This document shows, in pieces, positions 7,740 to 18,172 of a stretch of DNA of 64,000 bases. Origin of the DNA: Paenibacillus sp. ACRRY (lineage in GTDB: Bacteria > Bacillota > Bacilli > Paenibacillales > Paenibacillaceae). The DNA is taken from the NCBI RefSeq assembly GCF_022346995.1, contig NZ_JAKRNM010000002.1:124001-188000 (forward strand), read 5' to 3'. Both the position numbers and the translations under genes were made by a program. The notes under the pieces were generated by a model that did no database searches, had not been told where the DNA came from, and saw only the letters and a list, made by a program, of their open reading frames with translations. Numbering within the stretch: the stretch's first letter is position 1; every line of letters begins with the position of its first letter.

Positions 7740-8381
7740 TTATGATTGGTGGCTGGACGCGAGTGGGCTGAGCATATCCCGGAATGATGGGAATAGTGGT
7801 ACAGCCCAGCCTTCAAGCTGTTCGCGACTAGGCAATTCATCGTGCATCAGAAGTTCATGATCAAACCAAACGACAGCATAATCATGGTCACCATCGGGTT
7901 TGCGAATGTCCCAGCATACCGGTCCGGCGTCATCTTCGTATCTAGCGAGTGGAATGTACCCTTCGGCGATTAGTGGTTTCCAGGCTGCCCATAAATCCTG
8001 TAAGCGACGTAATGCACGATCAGAGGGTAAATCCGGCAGACCTATGACAAAATCATCGAAACGTAGATAGACATTCATGACATATCTTGTGCTCAGATAT
8101 GCACGATATAGCGGCGGGACGGGAACGGGCAATCCACAGGACTGTGCCAGATCGCGAATCTCATCCTCCGTCACCATAGAAGGGAGCATTCTCCAACGAA
8201 CCCAGCCTTCTTCATCTACCGCGCCATCCTGCATATCCACAGGCACGCCGTAATCCTCGTCCTCTGTTTTGGCTGGATGGGACATCAGGATGTCTTGATG
8301 AGGGGTGTTGAAATAGTTATCCAAGCATTGTTCAATATAAGTCCGATCTTGCAGCATGATGTTGGAATCATTCAAAGCCAT
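7740..8381 (-). CDS. SMI1/KNR4 (SUKH)-like protein
   Basis: 213 residues, soluble and acidic. The middle and end fit the SUKH pattern: GLPVPVPPLYRAYLSTRY early, an IGLPDLPSD segment, a central tryptophan-rich helix (LQDLWAAWKPLIAEGYIPLA), then DDAGPVCWDIRKPDG and the strand YAVVWFDHE. SUKH proteins bind partner proteins and many serve as toxin immunity factors, but stand-alone copies are common in Paenibacillus and no toxin gene lies beside it. The ribosome site AAAGGCAG is close to the ATG. It is followed upstream by the methyltransferase gene on the same strand. Confidence 0.6.
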   Translation of the reverse strand: MALNDSNIMLQDRTYIEQCLDNYFNTPHQDILMSHPAKTEDEDYGVPVDMQDGAVDEEGWVRWRMLPSMVTEDEIRDLAQSCGLPVPVPPLYRAYLSTRYVMNVYLRFDDFVIGLPDLPSDRALRRLQDLWAAWKPLIAEGYIPLARYEDDAGPVCWDIRKPDGDHDYAVVWFDHELLMHDELPSREQLEGWAVPLFPSFRDMLSPLASSHQS

Positions 8382-8430
8382 TCACTGCCTTTCTTCCGCG
8401 TTGGATCTATATGATTGGAATGATGAAAGA

Positions 8431-9246
8431 TCAGATGATACCCAGGCGCATGCGGTAAGAAAATAAGACCGTTTTCGTTTGTCCGTCAAATATCCGTGTT
8501 GCGAGCGCTCTGAATTCATCTGCAGCCGTTAATAGTTCGTCCGCTCCAAGCTTCAGCGCTGTCTGCAAGCCGCCCTGGCTGAGGGCCAGATTGACGTAAC
8601 GATCCGCATCAAACGTCTCATGGTGATGGAATACGATCTCACGGACATAGCGGAACAGGCCCGATTGGCTAATTTGCTGCAGATGCCCGTCCTTGCTCCA
8701 TTTATGTGCCTGATTTTCTGGGGTTTCCAAACTGGAGGCTTGATGATCTGCTTCGGCGATCAACTGTTGATAAGCCTGCTCCAGCTGCCAATCAAGGACA
8801 GGCGGCCAGTCACAATCATAAGCGGCAAATATGCCTCCTGGTCGCAGTACACGTGCGAATTCACGAAGTGTGGACTCAGGCTCCATCCAGTGGAACGATT
8901 GGGAGCAGGTTACAATATCCACACTGCCGTCTGGCAATCCCAGTTCATGAGATAAGCCTGATACAAATCGCAGATGATCCGGTTTTCCTGCAGCCTCCCA
9001 TTTGGCCTCCGCCACTGCTCGCATGTCATCGCTAGGTTCTACACCAATAATACGTTCAGCTTCATTCAGCCAGATCCATGAGGATAACCCGGTGCCGCAT
9101 CCCACATCTGCAACCAATCTTGGTTTGGTGCCGAGATAGGTGTTCAAAATTTCCACAACTTCTGTTGGTGCAGCCGGGCGATTCTGGTCATATAACGTAC
9201 CGAAGCCTTTGAAACGTTCCACATTGTTGCGTCTGATGTCTTGCAT
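8431..9246 (-). CDS. Class I SAM-dependent methyltransferase
   Basis: 271 residues with the Rossmann methyltransferase motifs in order: motif I VADVGCGTGLSSWIW, an acidic strand end GVEPSDDMRAVAE that binds the ribose, DIVTCSQSFHWME as motif post-II, and LRPGGIFAAYD as motif III. This is the Methyltransf_11 layout used on small molecules. The substrate cannot be assigned. GAGGAGG lies 6 nt before the ATG. It shares orientation with the SUKH-like gene downstream (50 bp gap) and the WYL regulator upstream, but whether these are one transcript is unclear. Confidence 0.85.
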   Translation of the reverse strand: MQDIRRNNVERFKGFGTLYDQNRPAAPTEVVEILNTYLGTKPRLVADVGCGTGLSSWIWLNEAERIIGVEPSDDMRAVAEAKWEAAGKPDHLRFVSGLSHELGLPDGSVDIVTCSQSFHWMEPESTLREFARVLRPGGIFAAYDCDWPPVLDWQLEQAYQQLIAEADHQASSLETPENQAHKWSKDGHLQQISQSGLFRYVREIVFHHHETFDADRYVNLALSQGGLQTALKLGADELLTAADEFRALATRIFDGQTKTVLFSYRMRLGII

Positions 9247-9319
9247 GGATAAACCTCCTCTACAAAATGGGCGACTTGCAATGAATTGATGAATTCAAGT
9301 TCTTGGCGATTCCATTATA

Positions 9320-10264
9320 TCATTCATTGGGTTTGAATCCGTCAGGATTGAATTCTTGCACGTGTTTGACTGCGTTTTGATATCGGCGGAGCAGTTCATG
9401 TCTGACATGTGGAGGATCGAGAACGGTCAGTTCAGCACCGAATGACATCAGAAACGAATACAGCCGCTCTCCTTCATGAATTTCCATCGTCACGCGAAGC
9501 CGACCATCGGGCTGTTTGTTCATCCGGGAAAGTTCGAAGAAATCAAGCGCCCGATAAGCAATCGAACTTGAAAATAAGAGATCCAGAGATAAGGGAGCGT
9601 TCACGGATGTCTTTTCTACATCGACTGTAGAGGAAGCTGAACCATGCTCTTGCAGTCTTGGCAGCAAACGGAGCTCGGAGATCCGTTTCATCTTGAATGT
9701 CTTTTTCTCCGTGGGATGCGGCAGGCTTTCGTCCTGCCCTTCGATATACCATGTACTATTTTTGAAAATGAGTTTGGCGGGTGCGATGGTTTCCACACTT
9801 GCTTCTCCGTCAGAGTCAATGTAGTTGAATGTCATCCCTTGATTGGTCAGGATGGCCTGCTTCACGAAGTTGAACATTTCTCTTTCCTGCACAGGAATAC
9901 TACCCCACGGGGAGAAATCGAATTCGATCCAGTCGAGTTCGTGATCAAACATGGCCGTTAGCCGTTTCAGCATATGGGCACTGTTCAGGTGTGGAATGGC
10001 GCTGATGCTGTACAGCCCAAGCAAAATTTCGTTCTGATCTTCTTCAGACAGCAGGGACTTGTCCATGACATAATTGTCCATCAGATGAATGCCACCGTGC
10101 TTGCCCGTGGTGGTGTAGACGGGAATTCCCGCTGCACTCAGCCGGTCAATGTCACGGTAGACCGTGCGTACCGAGATTTCAAACAAGCGGGCGAGTTCAG
10201 GCGCAGTAGCTTTCTTTTTTTCGAGTAACAGCAGCAGCATTCGGAATAATCGGTTATTTTCCAT
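9320..10264 (-). CDS. WYL-domain transcriptional regulator (YafY/DeoR-like HTH)
   Basis: 314 residues. An N-terminal HTH_11 winged helix (ATAPELARLFEISVRTVYRDIDRLSAAGIPV) precedes a WYL domain around MTFNYIDSDGEASVETIAPAKLIFKNSTWYIEGQ and a C-terminal WCX-like segment. Such proteins sense a small ligand and act on neighbouring promoters. The start is placed at 10264 because a TATAAT with extended -10 TGG (10271-10279 on the complement) would start transcription at that ATG, giving a leaderless message; the ATG 21 nt further upstream has no ribosome site and lies inside the promoter. It is divergent from the phospho-beta-glucosidase and probably controls it and itself. Confidence 0.85.
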   Translation of the reverse strand: MENNRLFRMLLLLLEKKKATAPELARLFEISVRTVYRDIDRLSAAGIPVYTTTGKHGGIHLMDNYVMDKSLLSEEDQNEILLGLYSISAIPHLNSAHMLKRLTAMFDHELDWIEFDFSPWGSIPVQEREMFNFVKQAILTNQGMTFNYIDSDGEASVETIAPAKLIFKNSTWYIEGQDESLPHPTEKKTFKMKRISELRLLPRLQEHGSASSTVDVEKTSVNAPLSLDLLFSSSIAYRALDFFELSRMNKQPDGRLRVTMEIHEGERLYSFLMSFGAELTVLDPPHVRHELLRRYQNAVKHVQEFNPDGFKPNE

Positions 10265-10270
10265 GCCATG

Positions 10271-11788
<1,518 letters not shown>

Positions 11789-11814
11789 TCGATTGCTGAT
11801 AAAAAGAGATGTCG

Positions 11815-11849
11815 TACCCGCTTGTTCCCTCTAAGGGAATTGGCGGGTA
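11815..11849 (+). terminator. Terminator after the 6-phospho-beta-glucosidase
   Basis: TACCCGC/GCGGGTA outer stem with an inner TTCCC/GGGAA stem, followed by TTTGCTTTT. Confidence 0.7.
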
Positions 11850-11857
11850 TTTGCTTT

Positions 11858-11888
11858 TGAATAAAATGTTGAATTTTTTACATACTTA
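11858..11888 (+). promoter_or_regulatory. Candidate sigma-G promoter of the ger operon
   Basis: TGAATA at 11858-11863, a 17-bp spacer, then CATACTTA at 11881-11888. This matches the known forespore sigma-G consensus (TGAATA, 17-18 bp, CATACTA) with one mismatch in the -10. It is 90 bp before the gerAB-like start, as expected for germinant receptor genes, which are sigma-G dependent in Bacillus. Confidence 0.65.
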
Positions 11889-11977
11889 ACTCAAGTGACT
11901 GAACATAAGTGCACGTAAACGCTAGACGTGATCTTGTCAGCAGATTCATATGATTCGTTCAGAAAGGGGAGAGCTCT

Positions 11978-13120
11978 GTGAACACTTCCGGGAATCGTTA
12001 CAGCATGTCACCCATTCATCTGTATTTTGTACTCTATGTGAGTTTGGTTGGTGTGGGTTTGATGAATTTTCAATATAAAATGCTGCGAGGCGCCGAGAAA
12101 GATGGCTGGATCAGCATTTTGGCCGCTGCTGTCATGATCTCCATCATCCTTAAAATGATGTTTGTCCTGCTGGCACGCCAATCTCCCGGTCAATCCTCAC
12201 TAGTCCATATCAATCGAAGGTATTGGGGCCGGATCGCGGGTTCAGTCCTGAATTGGATCTTTATTTTATATTTTCTGCTGGGTGCTTTTGTAGCCTATCG
12301 CTCCTATATTCATATCATCCAGCTGTGGATTCTGCCGACACAAAATAACTGGCTGCTAGGTATCGTGGTTCTGCTGCTTGTCTATTACTGTGTATCAGGC
12401 GGCATTCAGTCGGTCACCGGGATGTGCCTCTGGGGCACCCTCTTCATCCTAGTATTTGTCTTCCCGCAGATATTCCTGGTCTCTTCCTATCTTCATCCAC
12501 GAAACCTTCTTCCTGTGCTGGATCATGATGTCACATCCATATGGTTGTCCACAAGGGATATGCTTCATGAATTTATCGGCTGCGGTATTCTGCTGGTCGT
12601 ATATCCGTACATCAAGACACCAGGTCGCTCCCTCAAATGGGCTTATATCGCCTTGATTACTGCAACCGTAGTGTACCTGGTTTTCTTTATCTATTCCTTT
12701 ATGTACTTCAATCATGGACAGATGAAGGAACATTTGTGGCCTACCCTGAGCCTGATCAGCATTATTGAAATGCCACTGATCCAGCGGATGGAGTATCTGG
12801 TGTTATCCTTTTGGCTGCTAAAAATTCTATCCATTATCACGTTGGGGCTTTGGGCAGCATGTCATTGTTTGAAACTGGAGAGAGCAATCAAGCCCAGTCT
12901 CGGACTGAAACTCGCCATCGTCCTTTTTGCTATTTTTTTGTTTGTTGTTAAAGACACCGTGGATATTGATATGGTTAACGAGATATACACCAGAACGGGC
13001 GAAATATTGATTTTGTTATATGTGCCGCTTCTGTTCGTCATCTCCCTGTTCCGCAAGAATCTGGGGGGATCTGCTGAACATCAGGATATGCCGGACCCGC
13101 CCAAAGGAGAGGAAGCATGA
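11978..13120 (+). CDS. Germinant receptor B-subunit, GerAB-type permease
   Basis: 380 residues and about ten membrane helices, the APC-fold spore germination permease family. It sits in the inner membrane of the dormant spore and forms the germinant-binding subunit with the A and C proteins. The opening SPIHLYFVLYVSLVGVGLMNF and the segment GCGILLVVYPYIKTPGRSLKW are typical. A GTG start follows AGAAAGGGGAG. The stop overlaps the next start by 4 nt, showing tight coupling. It is the first gene of a B-A-C operon, an order seen for GerK-type receptors. The germinant is unknown. Confidence 0.9.
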   Translation: MNTSGNRYSMSPIHLYFVLYVSLVGVGLMNFQYKMLRGAEKDGWISILAAAVMISIILKMMFVLLARQSPGQSSLVHINRRYWGRIAGSVLNWIFILYFLLGAFVAYRSYIHIIQLWILPTQNNWLLGIVVLLLVYYCVSGGIQSVTGMCLWGTLFILVFVFPQIFLVSSYLHPRNLLPVLDHDVTSIWLSTRDMLHEFIGCGILLVVYPYIKTPGRSLKWAYIALITATVVYLVFFIYSFMYFNHGQMKEHLWPTLSLISIIEMPLIQRMEYLVLSFWLLKILSIITLGLWAACHCLKLERAIKPSLGLKLAIVLFAIFLFVVKDTVDIDMVNEIYTRTGEILILLYVPLLFVISLFRKNLGGSAEHQDMPDPPKGEEA

Positions 13121-14616
13121 ATTCACCTGCCAGTAACAACCAACAGATGTCCAGTACATCTCATGACCCGCTTGATCCATGCCGTCGCTCTGATGATTTT
13201 ATCATAAGTACGATGACCGTCTCCGGACTGGCCCTTGAAGTCTGCTACTATAAAACACTTGTGGACAGTCATCTCCTTGAAGTAGCCATCCACTCCGTGC
13301 AGGAACGCATCCCTTCAAGCGAAGAAGTGAATTTGCATGATGTGCTCTTGCATATTCCCATAGAGGAAACAAGCCTTACCGATCAAGACGAGGAAATGGT
13401 CCAATCCCTTCTTCAAGGCAGCCTGCTTATCCGGCAGTGCGGACAGACCCATGAGGGCATTCTGGTTCCCATGCCAGGCAAGGAAGGGATACGAAGTGAT
13501 AACGACACGGAAAATGAATTTAGCGTAATCGGACCCAAGGTTGGATTCGTGGAGGCATTGCCGATTAACCTGCATCTGATCCGCACACAGCTGCGAACAC
13601 CTAATCTGATCATCAAGGAAATGACACTGGGCTCCTTGTCCCAATCCCAAGTGGCCGTTCTGTATATCGATGGTATTGCCCATCCCGAGAACGTCAGCCG
13701 GATGGAGGAAAGATTGAAGGGAATCGACTTTGATGCTGTCTTGGATACGTCACAGTTGGATCAACTGATCGCAGACAACTCACTTACTCCGTTCCCCTTG
13801 TTTACGACCACAGAACGGAGAGACAGAGTCATCTATGCCCTGATCACCGGGCAGGTTGCGGTCATCAGCGAAGGCTCGCCAAGTTTTATTACAGGGCCAT
13901 CCACGTTGTTTGATTTTTTTGTCTCGCCGGAAGATTATTATCTGCCGTGGGCGCTTGGATCTTTTTTTCGGTTGATTCGCATTTTTGGAGTCATTTTCTC
14001 GCTGTTTGCTTCAGCCCTCTATGTGGCATTAATGACCTTTCACTATGAAGTCATACCCAAGGAGCTGCTTGGCAAATTGATCTCATCCAGACAAAATGTA
14101 CCGTTTCCCCCTTTTGTGGAAGCCATCTTCCTGGAGACGACGATTGAATTCTTGCGTGAAGCAGGAGCCAGACTACCGAACCGAATCGGACAAACACTGG
14201 GTATTGTTGGTGGGATCATTCTTGGGCAGGCCGCCGTGGAGGCCGCCCTTACGAGTAACGTACTGATTATCATCGTATCCTTGTCTGCGCTGGCTTCGTT
14301 TGTGACACCGATCTATAAAATGTCCAATGCCATTCGTTTTCTGCGATTTCCCATCATTATACTGGCTGCTATCTGGGGCGCATTCGGGATTGCGATCGGA
14401 CTCTGCTTCCTCCTCGTCCATCTGTCGCGATTAAAGTCACTGGGGTCGCCTTATATGGCTCCTTTTTATCCGATGCGGTTCAGGGATTTGAAAGACAGCC
14501 TGATTCGCGCTTCCTATCAACAGACGGATAAGAGGCCGAGCTATCTAAGGCCGCTCTCCTTCATCCGCTACAAGCCGGGCAGGGTTCATCAAACGAATCA
14601 ACTGGATGAGGAGTGA
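13117..14616 (+). CDS. Germinant receptor A-subunit, GerAA family
   Basis: 499 residues. A soluble N-terminal half (about 1-265) precedes a membrane half with roughly five helices starting at WALGSFFRLIRIFGVIFSLF. The family core motifs are visible: LPWALGSFFR, PFPPFVEAIFLETTIEFLREAGARLPN, IGQTLGIVGGIILGQAAVEA and SLSALASFVTPIYKMSNAIRFLRFP. These proteins oligomerise and contribute to the ion channel released at germination. It overlaps gerAB by 4 nt and is followed by the C subunit after a 4-nt gap. Confidence 0.95.
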   Translation: MNSPASNNQQMSSTSHDPLDPCRRSDDFIISTMTVSGLALEVCYYKTLVDSHLLEVAIHSVQERIPSSEEVNLHDVLLHIPIEETSLTDQDEEMVQSLLQGSLLIRQCGQTHEGILVPMPGKEGIRSDNDTENEFSVIGPKVGFVEALPINLHLIRTQLRTPNLIIKEMTLGSLSQSQVAVLYIDGIAHPENVSRMEERLKGIDFDAVLDTSQLDQLIADNSLTPFPLFTTTERRDRVIYALITGQVAVISEGSPSFITGPSTLFDFFVSPEDYYLPWALGSFFRLIRIFGVIFSLFASALYVALMTFHYEVIPKELLGKLISSRQNVPFPPFVEAIFLETTIEFLREAGARLPNRIGQTLGIVGGIILGQAAVEAALTSNVLIIIVSLSALASFVTPIYKMSNAIRFLRFPIIILAAIWGAFGIAIGLCFLLVHLSRLKSLGSPYMAPFYPMRFRDLKDSLIRASYQQTDKRPSYLRPLSFIRYKPGRVHQTNQLDEE

Positions 14617-14620
14617 GCGT

Positions 14621-15742
14621 ATGAAACGTCTTTCCAAATTGATCCTCGCCGTAATGTGGGTAATGGGGATGCTGCTATTCAGCTCCTGCCAGGATACGAG
14701 CATTGTGAATGAGATCAGTCTCGTCCTAACTTCCGCATATGATCTGAAAGATAATCAAATTCACAACAGCGTGCTCATCGGTGAGTATACCGAGAAGGAC
14801 AAGAGTGATGTTGAACTGCTGGAGATCGACTCAACCAACAGCTTCGATGTGATGCCAAGAATGAATATGCAGGCGAAAGAGCCTATTGAGTATGGCCAAT
14901 TAAGAATGATGGTGCTGGGTGAGGACTATGCGAAGCACGGGATAGGCGATATTCTGCGCGTGTTATCCCATAATACCCGGGTGTCCAGACGTATGCAGTT
15001 TGCCGTAGCGCAAGGAAGGGCGCTGGATATTATTAAGGCATCCATTCCCGCTCATGATCCGCTGTATCTGATGAAGTTAATCGAGCAAAACGGCAATTTT
15101 GCCAATCTGCCTCACTTCAGTCTGCATCAGACGTTGTTCCAATATTTCAGCAAAGGACAAGATATCTATCTCCCTCGGCTTCGTTTGAACGATCAGGATA
15201 AAATTATGCTGGATGGACTCGTGGTTTTCAAAGGGGAAAAAGCTGTACTTCAGCTGAGCGATGAAGAGGGGCTTTGTTTGAAGCTGCTTACGGAGGATGC
15301 CAAGAATGGCAAGTTTCTGGCACAGATCAATGAGGTTGAGGGGGCCCAGAAGCCATCGGTCAATATAACAGACAATGATGCCCTGATCAAAATTTTATCT
15401 TCCTCCGTGAAGCATCGGTTGGTTTCAGACACGCCAGCAACAACGCTGGATTCAGAGATTCACATCAGCGCGTCCGTGATTAAGGCTTCGCGGAATGATT
15501 TTCTGTTATCCGGCAAGGAAATGAAGGAACTGGAATCGGAAATGAAAAGGCATATGGAAGCCAAACTCAATCAATTAATCCGCAAGTGCCAGAGAGAGAA
15601 TGTGGATCCGTTGGGGTTTGGAGAGTATGTGAGAAGTCGTACCCACCACTGGGACAATGAAACGTTTTATAAGGATTATGGCTCGATGGATATTCGGGCT
15701 CATGTGGAGCTGACTCTCGTCCAGGATGGTATTCAGGAATAA
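14621..15742 (+). CDS. Germinant receptor C-subunit lipoprotein, GerAC family
   Basis: 373 residues. A lipoprotein signal (KLILAVMWVMGMLLFSSC) places the acylated cysteine at position 23. The mature part fits GerAC: an N-terminal domain with VNEISLVLTSAYD and EPIEYGQLRMMVLGEDYAKHGI, and a C-terminal domain ending in IRKCQRENVDPLGFGEYVRSR...FYKDYGSMDIRAHVELTLVQ. The ATG at 14621 has GAGGAG 7 nt before it, read through the end of gerAA. GerAC proteins anchor the receptor on the outer face of the spore inner membrane. A terminator follows, closing the operon. Confidence 0.95.
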   Translation: MKRLSKLILAVMWVMGMLLFSSCQDTSIVNEISLVLTSAYDLKDNQIHNSVLIGEYTEKDKSDVELLEIDSTNSFDVMPRMNMQAKEPIEYGQLRMMVLGEDYAKHGIGDILRVLSHNTRVSRRMQFAVAQGRALDIIKASIPAHDPLYLMKLIEQNGNFANLPHFSLHQTLFQYFSKGQDIYLPRLRLNDQDKIMLDGLVVFKGEKAVLQLSDEEGLCLKLLTEDAKNGKFLAQINEVEGAQKPSVNITDNDALIKILSSSVKHRLVSDTPATTLDSEIHISASVIKASRNDFLLSGKEMKELESEMKRHMEAKLNQLIRKCQRENVDPLGFGEYVRSRTHHWDNETFYKDYGSMDIRAHVELTLVQDGIQE

Positions 15743-15751
15743 AAACAGAAA

Positions 15752-15785
15752 ACCCGCTCTAACCTCAGCTCTGAGGGTAGCGGGT
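15752..15785. terminator. Bidirectional terminator between the ger operon and the PAP2 gene
   Basis: ACCCGCT/AGCGGGT stem with an inner CCTC/GAGG pair. The plus strand continues CTTT; the minus strand continues TTTCTGTTTTT, so it should stop both converging transcripts. Confidence 0.75.
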
Positions 15786-15812
15786 CTTTCAGATGTTCGA
15801 AATGATGATGTT

Positions 15813-16481
15813 CTATGTTAGAGGTTTGGAACGAAGCAGGGACAGCCGCTCCACATAACGCTGATAAAACCAAATGCAAATGGCCAGCCAGCTGCCGCTC
15901 AGAAAGTAACCTCCGGCAATATCACTGGGATAGTGTACACCCAGATAAACCCGGCTCATGCCAATGGTCAATATAAAGGCTGCACTCACGATGATCATGA
16001 TTACCCGACCTGTCGCCGTGGGGATATGCTTCCAGATCAAAAAGGCCAGTCCGCCATACAGGCTGAATGCTGCCATGGAGTGTCCGCTTGGGAAGCTGTA
16101 TCCGCTCGCTTCGATAATTCGGTGAATGGTGGGTCTGGCACGCTGAAATGCCAGTTTAAACAGGGTGTTTAGCAGCGTGGAACCTGCAATGACTGCTGCC
16201 AAAAACAGAAGTTCCCGTCGGTGTCCCAGGAAAAGATATAAAACCAACATGGAAATGATCGTAATGATGATCACAGGCAATCCGCTGCCAATCCAGGTGA
16301 ATACCTGCATCCACTTGGTCATTCCGGGTGCTTCCATCCCCTGAATCCATCCGATCAGGTTATCATCAAAACGGTGGATCTGGTTATCACTGATAGACAG
16401 GGCAATCAGTGCAAATACGGTAAGGCTCAATGCTGCAAGGAGCAGCGGGATAGAGAAGGCCTTTTTCCCTTGCTGGTTCAA
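15813..16481 (-). CDS. PAP2-family membrane phosphatase
   Basis: 222 residues, about six membrane helices. All three phosphatase motifs are intact: K109-x6-R116-P117, P131-S-G-H134, and S176-R177-x5-H183-x3-D187. The family dephosphorylates lipid phosphates at the outer face of the membrane; in Gram-positive bacteria, members include undecaprenyl-diphosphate phosphatase (BcrC) and phosphatidylglycerophosphate phosphatase. Sequence alone does not separate them. It is a monocistronic gene converging on the ger operon. Confidence 0.85.
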   Translation of the reverse strand: MNQQGKKAFSIPLLLAALSLTVFALIALSISDNQIHRFDDNLIGWIQGMEAPGMTKWMQVFTWIGSGLPVIIITIISMLVLYLFLGHRRELLFLAAVIAGSTLLNTLFKLAFQRARPTIHRIIEASGYSFPSGHSMAAFSLYGGLAFLIWKHIPTATGRVIMIIVSAAFILTIGMSRVYLGVHYPSDIAGGYFLSGSWLAICIWFYQRYVERLSLLRSKPLT

Positions 16482-16595
16482 ATGTCATGTTCCTCCAGGA
16501 TGTCTGAATTTCATATGTGGGGCCGCCAGCCATACGATATTGGTATTATGCTATGATCTTACATTAAATATTGCTTGAACAAAAAGGTTAACGAC

Positions 16596-17381
16596 TCAGT
16601 TCAGTTGAAGCATATATTCATAGGCGGTAACGCCGAAGACACGCTTAAAATGTCTGTTCAAATGCGTAAGATCGACAAATCCGCATTCGGCTACGGCGGA
16701 GTAGACATCCTTATGATTCTCTATGGCCTGCCGGGCATGTTCAACCTTGCAGTTCAGGAAGAACTGGTAGGGTGATATGCCGGCATGTGACTTGAATTCC
16801 CGGATAAACTGGAACTTGGACATATTGAATTCGGTACAGAGATCGTCCAATTTCAGGATATCATCGAACCTGCTGAACATCATTTCTTTGGCCTTTCGGA
16901 CAAGCCCGTTAAGAGGTCCGGGAATGTGGGTATCGATCTCCGACTGGGACAGCAGATGTACGAGACTGAAGAGCAGCTCACTGCATTTGGCTTCATCTTG
17001 CCCGCTCTGAACGGCATGGTTCAGCATGAGAATACTTCGTGCCAGCTGAGGATCATAGACGATGGGAGTGGAGAAACGCAATTCCTTTTTCCCCAGAATG
17101 TCTTCTACCACCTCCGGCTTCAGATACAACATGACGTAGTCGATGCCAGCCTTGTCGTAAGAACTGCCATCATGGGACTGCTCCCGATTAAACAGCATGA
17201 CACCGTTCTGGTGGGAAGCCTGATAATGACCGTCCAGATGATACTGCTGGATACCGCGAAGCGTCACACCAACCGCGTATTCCTCGTGGCAATGCTTCTT
17301 ATACGTAAAATCCGTAAAACTGGCCGAAAGGGCCAGAACGTCGGACGACTTCTTATAATTGAACAGCTCCACTCCATGCAT
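16596..17381 (-). CDS. AraC-family transcriptional regulator
   Basis: 261 residues. An N-terminal cupin-like sensing domain (KKHCHEEYAVGVTLRGIQQYHLDG) is followed by two helix-turn-helix units: LDDLCTEFNMSKFQFIREFKSHAGISPYQFFLNCKVEHARQAI and SAVAECGFVDLTHLNRHFKRVFGVTAYEYM. GGAGG lies 6 nt before its ATG. It begins 9 nt after the stop of the LysE-type exporter, so the two form one transcript. AraC/LysE pairs are widespread and usually mean regulated export of an amino acid or related metabolite. Confidence 0.9.
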   Translation of the reverse strand: MHGVELFNYKKSSDVLALSASFTDFTYKKHCHEEYAVGVTLRGIQQYHLDGHYQASHQNGVMLFNREQSHDGSSYDKAGIDYVMLYLKPEVVEDILGKKELRFSTPIVYDPQLARSILMLNHAVQSGQDEAKCSELLFSLVHLLSQSEIDTHIPGPLNGLVRKAKEMMFSRFDDILKLDDLCTEFNMSKFQFIREFKSHAGISPYQFFLNCKVEHARQAIENHKDVYSAVAECGFVDLTHLNRHFKRVFGVTAYEYMLQLN

Positions 17382-17390
17382 ACCTCCAAT

Positions 17391-17972
17391 CTAGATGAGT
17401 CCCGATACCATAATGGCTGAGTATACCAAAAAGAGGGCCATCACGATACTAAAAGCTTTTTGATGATCATGCAAAAAATTCCTGAACACAGAGCCGAAAA
17501 CAACCCAGCTGGTAAAGGCCAAAAATCCAATCAATGTGATGAGACAGACAAACAGCACCGTTGAGAGTGAGGTGTCATAATAGGGCAGCACATAGCTGGG
17601 GATGACGGTGAACGTGAACAGAATTACCTTCGGATTCACAAACTGCATGATTAAACCACTCACAAATCCGGTTGCTTGCTTCGGTGCCTCCTCGGAAGAT
17701 CCCATCTTGTAGATCTGATAGGCGAGGTACAGCATATACAGGCTGCCAACGATTTGCATCACATGCAGAAGACTGGGCAAGATGCCGGCCAGAAGATGAT
17801 TGAGAAAAGCCGATGCGGCAAGCAGCAACCCAAATGCCAGGGTGGCTCCCCATACATACTGCATGGTTTTGCGTGCGCCCGCGTGCTGGACGGAAGATAA
17901 AATGACAATATTGCTGGGTCCTGGCGTAAAGGTAACCACAATGCAATAAATCAAAAAGGATGTAAGGTTCAT
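17391..17972 (-). CDS. LysE/RhtB-family exporter
   Basis: 193 residues, five to six membrane helices. The N-terminus FLIYCIVVTFTPGPSNIVILSS has the family TPGP-N signature in the first helix, and GFVSGLIMQFVNPKVILF matches the second conserved block with the N-P-K loop. The start at 17972 follows GGGGAGG and is preferred to a start 78 nt upstream with no ribosome site. The family exports amino acids or their derivatives through the cytoplasmic membrane. It is the first gene of a two-gene operon with the AraC regulator. Confidence 0.9.
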   Translation of the reverse strand: MNLTSFLIYCIVVTFTPGPSNIVILSSVQHAGARKTMQYVWGATLAFGLLLAASAFLNHLLAGILPSLLHVMQIVGSLYMLYLAYQIYKMGSSEEAPKQATGFVSGLIMQFVNPKVILFTFTVIPSYVLPYYDTSLSTVLFVCLITLIGFLAFTSWVVFGSVFRNFLHDHQKAFSIVMALFLVYSAIMVSGLI

Positions 17973-18110
17973 AGTGCCTCCCCAAGTTGTAGTTTCATGA
18001 TCATACTGCGGGGATGGTTGAACCGATAGTACATTATTGCAGCAGCACAACCTGGGACCGAAAGTATGAAGTAACTCCGGCTAAAAAAGGAAAGCGGTTT
18101 CTTTTTTGCG

Positions 18111-18125
18111 TGTTTGCGTTTACAA
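18111..18125 (-). promoter_or_regulatory. cre (CcpA-binding) site upstream of the sugar-sensing operon
   Basis: The complement reads TTGTAAACGCAAACA, a full match to the Bacillus cre consensus WTGNAANCGNWNNCW. It overlaps a TACAAT that could be the -10 box (18121-18126) of the sensor operon, a position that gives repression. An 8-bp inverted repeat, TTGCGTTT (18114-18121) and AAACGCAA (18134-18141), overlaps it. Confidence 0.6.
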
Positions 18126-18172
18126 TTTAAGCGAAACGCAAGTGGACAGATCTCAAGGATGTGAAAACGAAT

